NCBI RefSeq assembly: GCF_050003625.1
Contig: NC_134397.1
Span: forward strand, 66,748,669 to 66,812,668
Source: Haematobia irritans
Taxonomy: Eukaryota; Arthropoda; Insecta; Diptera; Muscidae
Reading direction: 5' to 3'
DNA length: 64,000 nt
Under the pieces are notes generated by a model. That model was given only the letters and a program-made list of their open reading frames with translations. It did no database searches and was not told the DNA's origin. This document shows, piece by piece, positions 60,478 through 64,000 of this stretch. Both the position numbers and the translations under genes were made by a program. Within the stretch, counting starts at the first letter, position 1; each line of letters opens with the position of its first letter.

Positions 60478-62252
60478 TAGTAAAGCCTAAACTCGGGCCG
60501 GGCCGACTATATTATACCCTTCACCACTAGGTAGAACAAAATTTTTAATACCATCTCTTCACTCCTTCAAGTTTTGTTGGGAACTATATAAAGGTTTACA
60601 TTCCCATATACAAATATTTAAATCAGAACCTATTTGGAGCAATATTTTTAAACTTCTACAAAATCTATAGACTTTAAATTTAACGAAACGAAACACAATT
60701 AAGAAAACCATATGGGGAATATAAAACTAAAGCCAAAAACAACAAGTAAGGAAAGTCTAGAGTCGGGCGGGGCCGACTATATTATACCCTGCACCACATT
60801 GTAGATCTAAATTTTCGATACTATATCACATCCGTCAAATGTGTTGGGTGCTATATGTAAAGGTTTGTCCCAAATACATACATTTAAATATCACTCGATT
60901 CGGACAGAATTTGTTAGACTTTCACAAAATCTATAGACTCAAAATTTAAGTTGGCTAATGCACTAGGGTGGAACACAAAATTTAGCAAAAAAAAAATGGG
61001 AAACATTTAAATCTGAAGCAATTTTAAGGAAACTTCGCAAAAGTTTATTTATGATTTATCGCCCGATATATATGTATTAAAAGTTTAGGAAAATTAGAGT
61101 AATTTTTACAACTTTTCGACTAATCACTGGCGATTTAACAAGGAAAATGTTGGTATTTTTACCATTTTTATCGAAATCAGAAAAACATATATATGGGAGC
61201 TATATCTAAATCTGAACCGATGTCAACCAAATTTGGCACGCATAGCTACAATGCTAATTCTACTCCTAGTGCAAAATTTCAACCAAATTGGGCCAAAACT
61301 CTGGCTTCTGGGGCCATATAAGTCCATATCGGGCGAAAAATATATATAGAAGCTATATCTAAATCTGAACCGATTTCAATCAAATTTGGCACACATGACT
61401 ATACTACCAATTGTACTCCTTGTGAAAAATTTCAAGCTAATCTGGATAAAACTCTGGCTTCTGGGTTCATATAAGTGCATATCGGGCGAAAGATATATAT
61501 GGGAGCTATATCTAAATCTGAATCGATTTCAACCAAATTTGGCACACATAGCTACAATACTAAATCTACTCCCTGTGCAAAATTTCAACCAAATTGGGTC
61601 GAAGCTCTGGCTTTTAGGACCATATTCGTTTATATCGGGCGAAAGATATATATGGGATCTATATCTAAAACTGAAACGATTTCAATCAAATTTTGCACAC
61701 TTGACTATACTACTAATTGTACTCATAGTGCAAAATTTCAACCAAATTCGGCCAAAAATCTGTCTTCTGGGGCCATATAAGTCCATATCGGGCGAAATAT
61801 ATATATGGGAGCTATATCTAAATCTGAACCGATTTCAATCAAATTTTGCACACTTGACTAAACGACTAAGTGTTATGTTTGTACAAAATTTCAACCAAAT
61901 CGGTATAAAACTCTGGCTGCTGAGTTTCGAAATCGGACGAAAGATATATATGGGAGCTATATCGAAATCTGAACCGATTTCTTCCAAAATCAATAGGGTT
62001 CTATTCTGACCCAAATTAGGAACATGTGCCAAATTTGAAGGCGATTGGACTTAAATTGCGACCTAGACTTTGATCACAAAAATGTGTTCACAGACAGACG
62101 GATGGACAGACGGACATGGTTACATCGACTCAGGGACCCACCCTGAGCATTATTGCCAAAGACACCATGTGTCTATCTCGTCTCCTTCTGGGTGTTACAA
62201 ACATATGCCATAACTTACAATACCCTGTTCCACAGTGTGGCGCAGGGTATAA
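60478..62252 (-). mobile_element. B-family DINE-like elements, with exact 153-bp array
   Basis: Two terminal blocks (60478 and 60743, GGGCGGGGCCGACTATATTA) and a body with units whose GGGAGC/AGAAGC landmark lies at 61195, 61348, 61501, 61654 and 61807: four intervals of exactly 153 bp, then 145. It ends with CCTGTTCCAC...GCAGGGTATAAT. The open frame at 61386-62009 is produced by this period. Confidence 0.8.
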
Positions 62253-62575
62253 TGAAATATCTAAGTAATAAAACAGTAAATAATTTATTTTCCCAATACT
62301 CTCAAAAACAAAAAATGAACCCTATATTTCACTAAAGCCGATTTTTTCTATTTTAGTTTAAGGAATTATTACATTTTAATATCAAATCTTTTTCTACTCT
62401 CAAAAAAAGTTAAATCTCTATTTCACTAAAGCCAATTAAACTTTATTTTATTTCATGGAATTATTGAGAATTGAGAGGACTATGGGGCGTATGATAAAAA
62501 AAGACATCGTTACTAATACGCAACCACAAACTCACAAAAATCAGCAACATATAGTAAAGGCAAACAGGATTGTCA

Positions 62576-63555
62576 TACACGGATGAAAAAGACTGTTTTT
62601 CATATGTTTGGCTATAAACATTATATGTTTGGAACACAAATTTTTAAACACAATATTTTTGAGTGCAAGCATATAATGTTCATAAACTAGCATAACATGT
62701 TTTGGACATATATGTTAATATGTTAGAACATATTATGTTTGGGACATAAAATGTTTGTAAATATAATATGCTTGGATGCAAACATATATTAATTTAGAAA
62801 TAGCCTATAAACATATATGTGTTTAGTAGCTTGGAGCGCTATTTAACAGGGAGCGATATTGAATTAAGTTGGTGGTTGTTGCTTGTTATTACAAAATTAA
62901 CATTTTATTTTTCCTTGGGCAATTGATCAGCTACTTCTTTGATCCTTACAAACTGTGTGGTCCGCTGTTCGAATCCCCGTCCGGCAAAAGGTAAAATTAA
63001 AATAAAAAGAATCATACAATTGGATAATTTCTTCTACAATGTTTGTATTACAGAAGAAGGTACTAAGAACTAAAAAATCTCGTGGAAGTGAGAAAGATGT
63101 GGGGGAATATACAATTGGGCAGAAACAAAATTTTGAGCATTCAGGTCGAAAACCTTTGTTGTTAGCACCTATATTACCTGTTTATTTTCATAATTCATTA
63201 TGACTGTAAATATATAAATAAATAAATAAAATTTTGAGCACAATATTGTTGGGAGAATTTTTTTTAAGCATATAATATTTTTGGGTGCAAAATGCTTCCA
63301 AACATATTATATGTTCACATAATAACATATTGTTTTTTGGAAGACAACATTATTGAATTTGGATGCAAAAATACAAAATGTTTGGAACTTAGACTACCCA
63401 AACATATATTGTTTAGACCAATATGCTTTCAAACATATTATATATTGGAAGAGATCAAGCATATAAATGTTTGGGCAATACCCAAAAATGTATATGCTTG
63501 AAGCAAAATATGTTTGGGAGTATATGTTACAGAAGCGATTTTTTGTGAGCGTGTA
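62576..63555 (+). mobile_element. About 980-bp AT-rich element with tRNA-like core, copy 2
   Basis: Inverted relative to 1591-2557 and very similar over its whole length. The tRNA-like stretch is at about 62921-62992 with the B box GTTCGAATCCC at 62967-62977. Confidence 0.7.
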
Positions 63556-64000
63556 TCTAGATATCTAGGGAAATGAAATTTCCCCCTCTTCTTACATCAA
63601 ATAAGCCCGAATTTATAATTAGTGACCATGAAGTAATTATTATTCTCACCCGTTAAATTGAACTTTGTACCGGCCTACAGTGGAGTATTTTGACCCAAAC
63701 GGTGTATCAATAAATTGTGTTTGAGTTTTTAGTTTATGTTTAAATATCTGTTATCTATAGAAAGTAGACATCATTCCGCGACATTATTAAAAACTACCAG
63801 TCCTAAGTTATATAGTTAGTTAGTATATAACTAATATTGATTCCATAAAAAAGAGAAAATCGCTCAATTAGTGTGGGTAATAAATCAAAATTTGTGAAAA
63901 TATGACAATATATTTATGTAAGAGCTACATGTAAGTCTAAATACAATCGGTTATTGTATTAAGAAATGTGAGCAACATTGGTTAATAAATATGAGTATTA
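63556..64000 (+). other. AT-rich end of window, no feature seen
   Basis: No repeat family, ORF or splice-compatible exon recognised. Confidence 0.4.

Larger units (their letters stand above)
26948..64000 (+). other. Probable intron 3 of host gene, or intergenic DNA
   Basis: From the GTAAGT donor to the window end I find only transposon-derived ORFs and repeats. No other host exon with matching splice sites was recognised. If the gene continues, this intron exceeds 37 kb. Small exons could be hidden here and I cannot exclude them. Confidence 0.4.

Noticed and set aside
61386..62009. 207-codon open frame
   Set aside because: Generated by the exact 153-bp period of the B family. Kept as a finding on periodicity, not as a gene.

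Overview
The window is nuclear DNA of a higher dipteran. It is AT-rich and intron-bearing, and almost all of it is transposable elements in nested layers. A mariner with Himar1-type terminal repeats, DINE-1/Helentron-like repeats and a BEL/Pao retrotransposon together point to a calyptrate fly, most likely Muscidae (Stomoxys/Haematobia/Musca group). I cannot settle the genus. Nothing bacterial is present: no operon, rRNA or CRISPR.

Host gene. One protein-coding gene on the + strand is supported by three exons whose splice phases agree: exon 1 at 2912-3048, exon 2 at 3792-4021 and exon 3 at 24006-26947. They encode about 1103 residues of the N-terminal part of a low-complexity (Gln/Asn/Ser-rich) protein with a Pro-rich SH3-ligand-like motif, and exon 3 ends at a strong donor in phase 0. 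Intron 2 is about 20 kb. The rest of the window is probably the next intron, because I see no further host exon. I do not recognise the gene.

Intron 2 (4022-24005) and the region after 26947 are filled by: (i) three DINE-1/Helentron-like families, called M, B and C here, with TATACCC/GGGTATA ends and internal tandem repeats; all three have an internal unit of exactly 153 bp (51 codons) sharing two core motifs; (ii) tracts of a 29-bp AT-rich minisatellite inside M; (iii) TA-target and hAT-like MITEs and foldback elements; (iv) two tRNA-derived SINE copies; (v) three mariner copies, all dead; (vi) one 5'-truncated LINE whose 3' tail matches the SINE tail; (vii) a solo LTR; (viii) a full-length BEL/Pao element at 38674-46529.

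The BEL/Pao element is the most complete system. It has two nearly identical LTRs, a 5-bp target duplication, a primer-binding site resembling the tRNA-Tyr complement and a polypurine tract. Its Gag-Pol frame is broken only by one ochre codon in the reverse transcriptase. A third ORF lies after pol and encodes a second, diverged copy of the Gag zinc-knuckle region. It begins two bases after a good 3' splice site, and a good donor lies in the leader, so a spliced subgenomic mRNA is plausible.

The insertion order can be read directly at 32244-35415: an M element carries a Himar1-like mariner, which carries a solo LTR, and a separate AT-rich MITE sits in the same M element. A second M element, at 51336-54269, carries the longer mariner. 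At 11559-13331 a segment is triplicated, and each copy has a long (TA)n core; in two copies the core lies between inverted arms.
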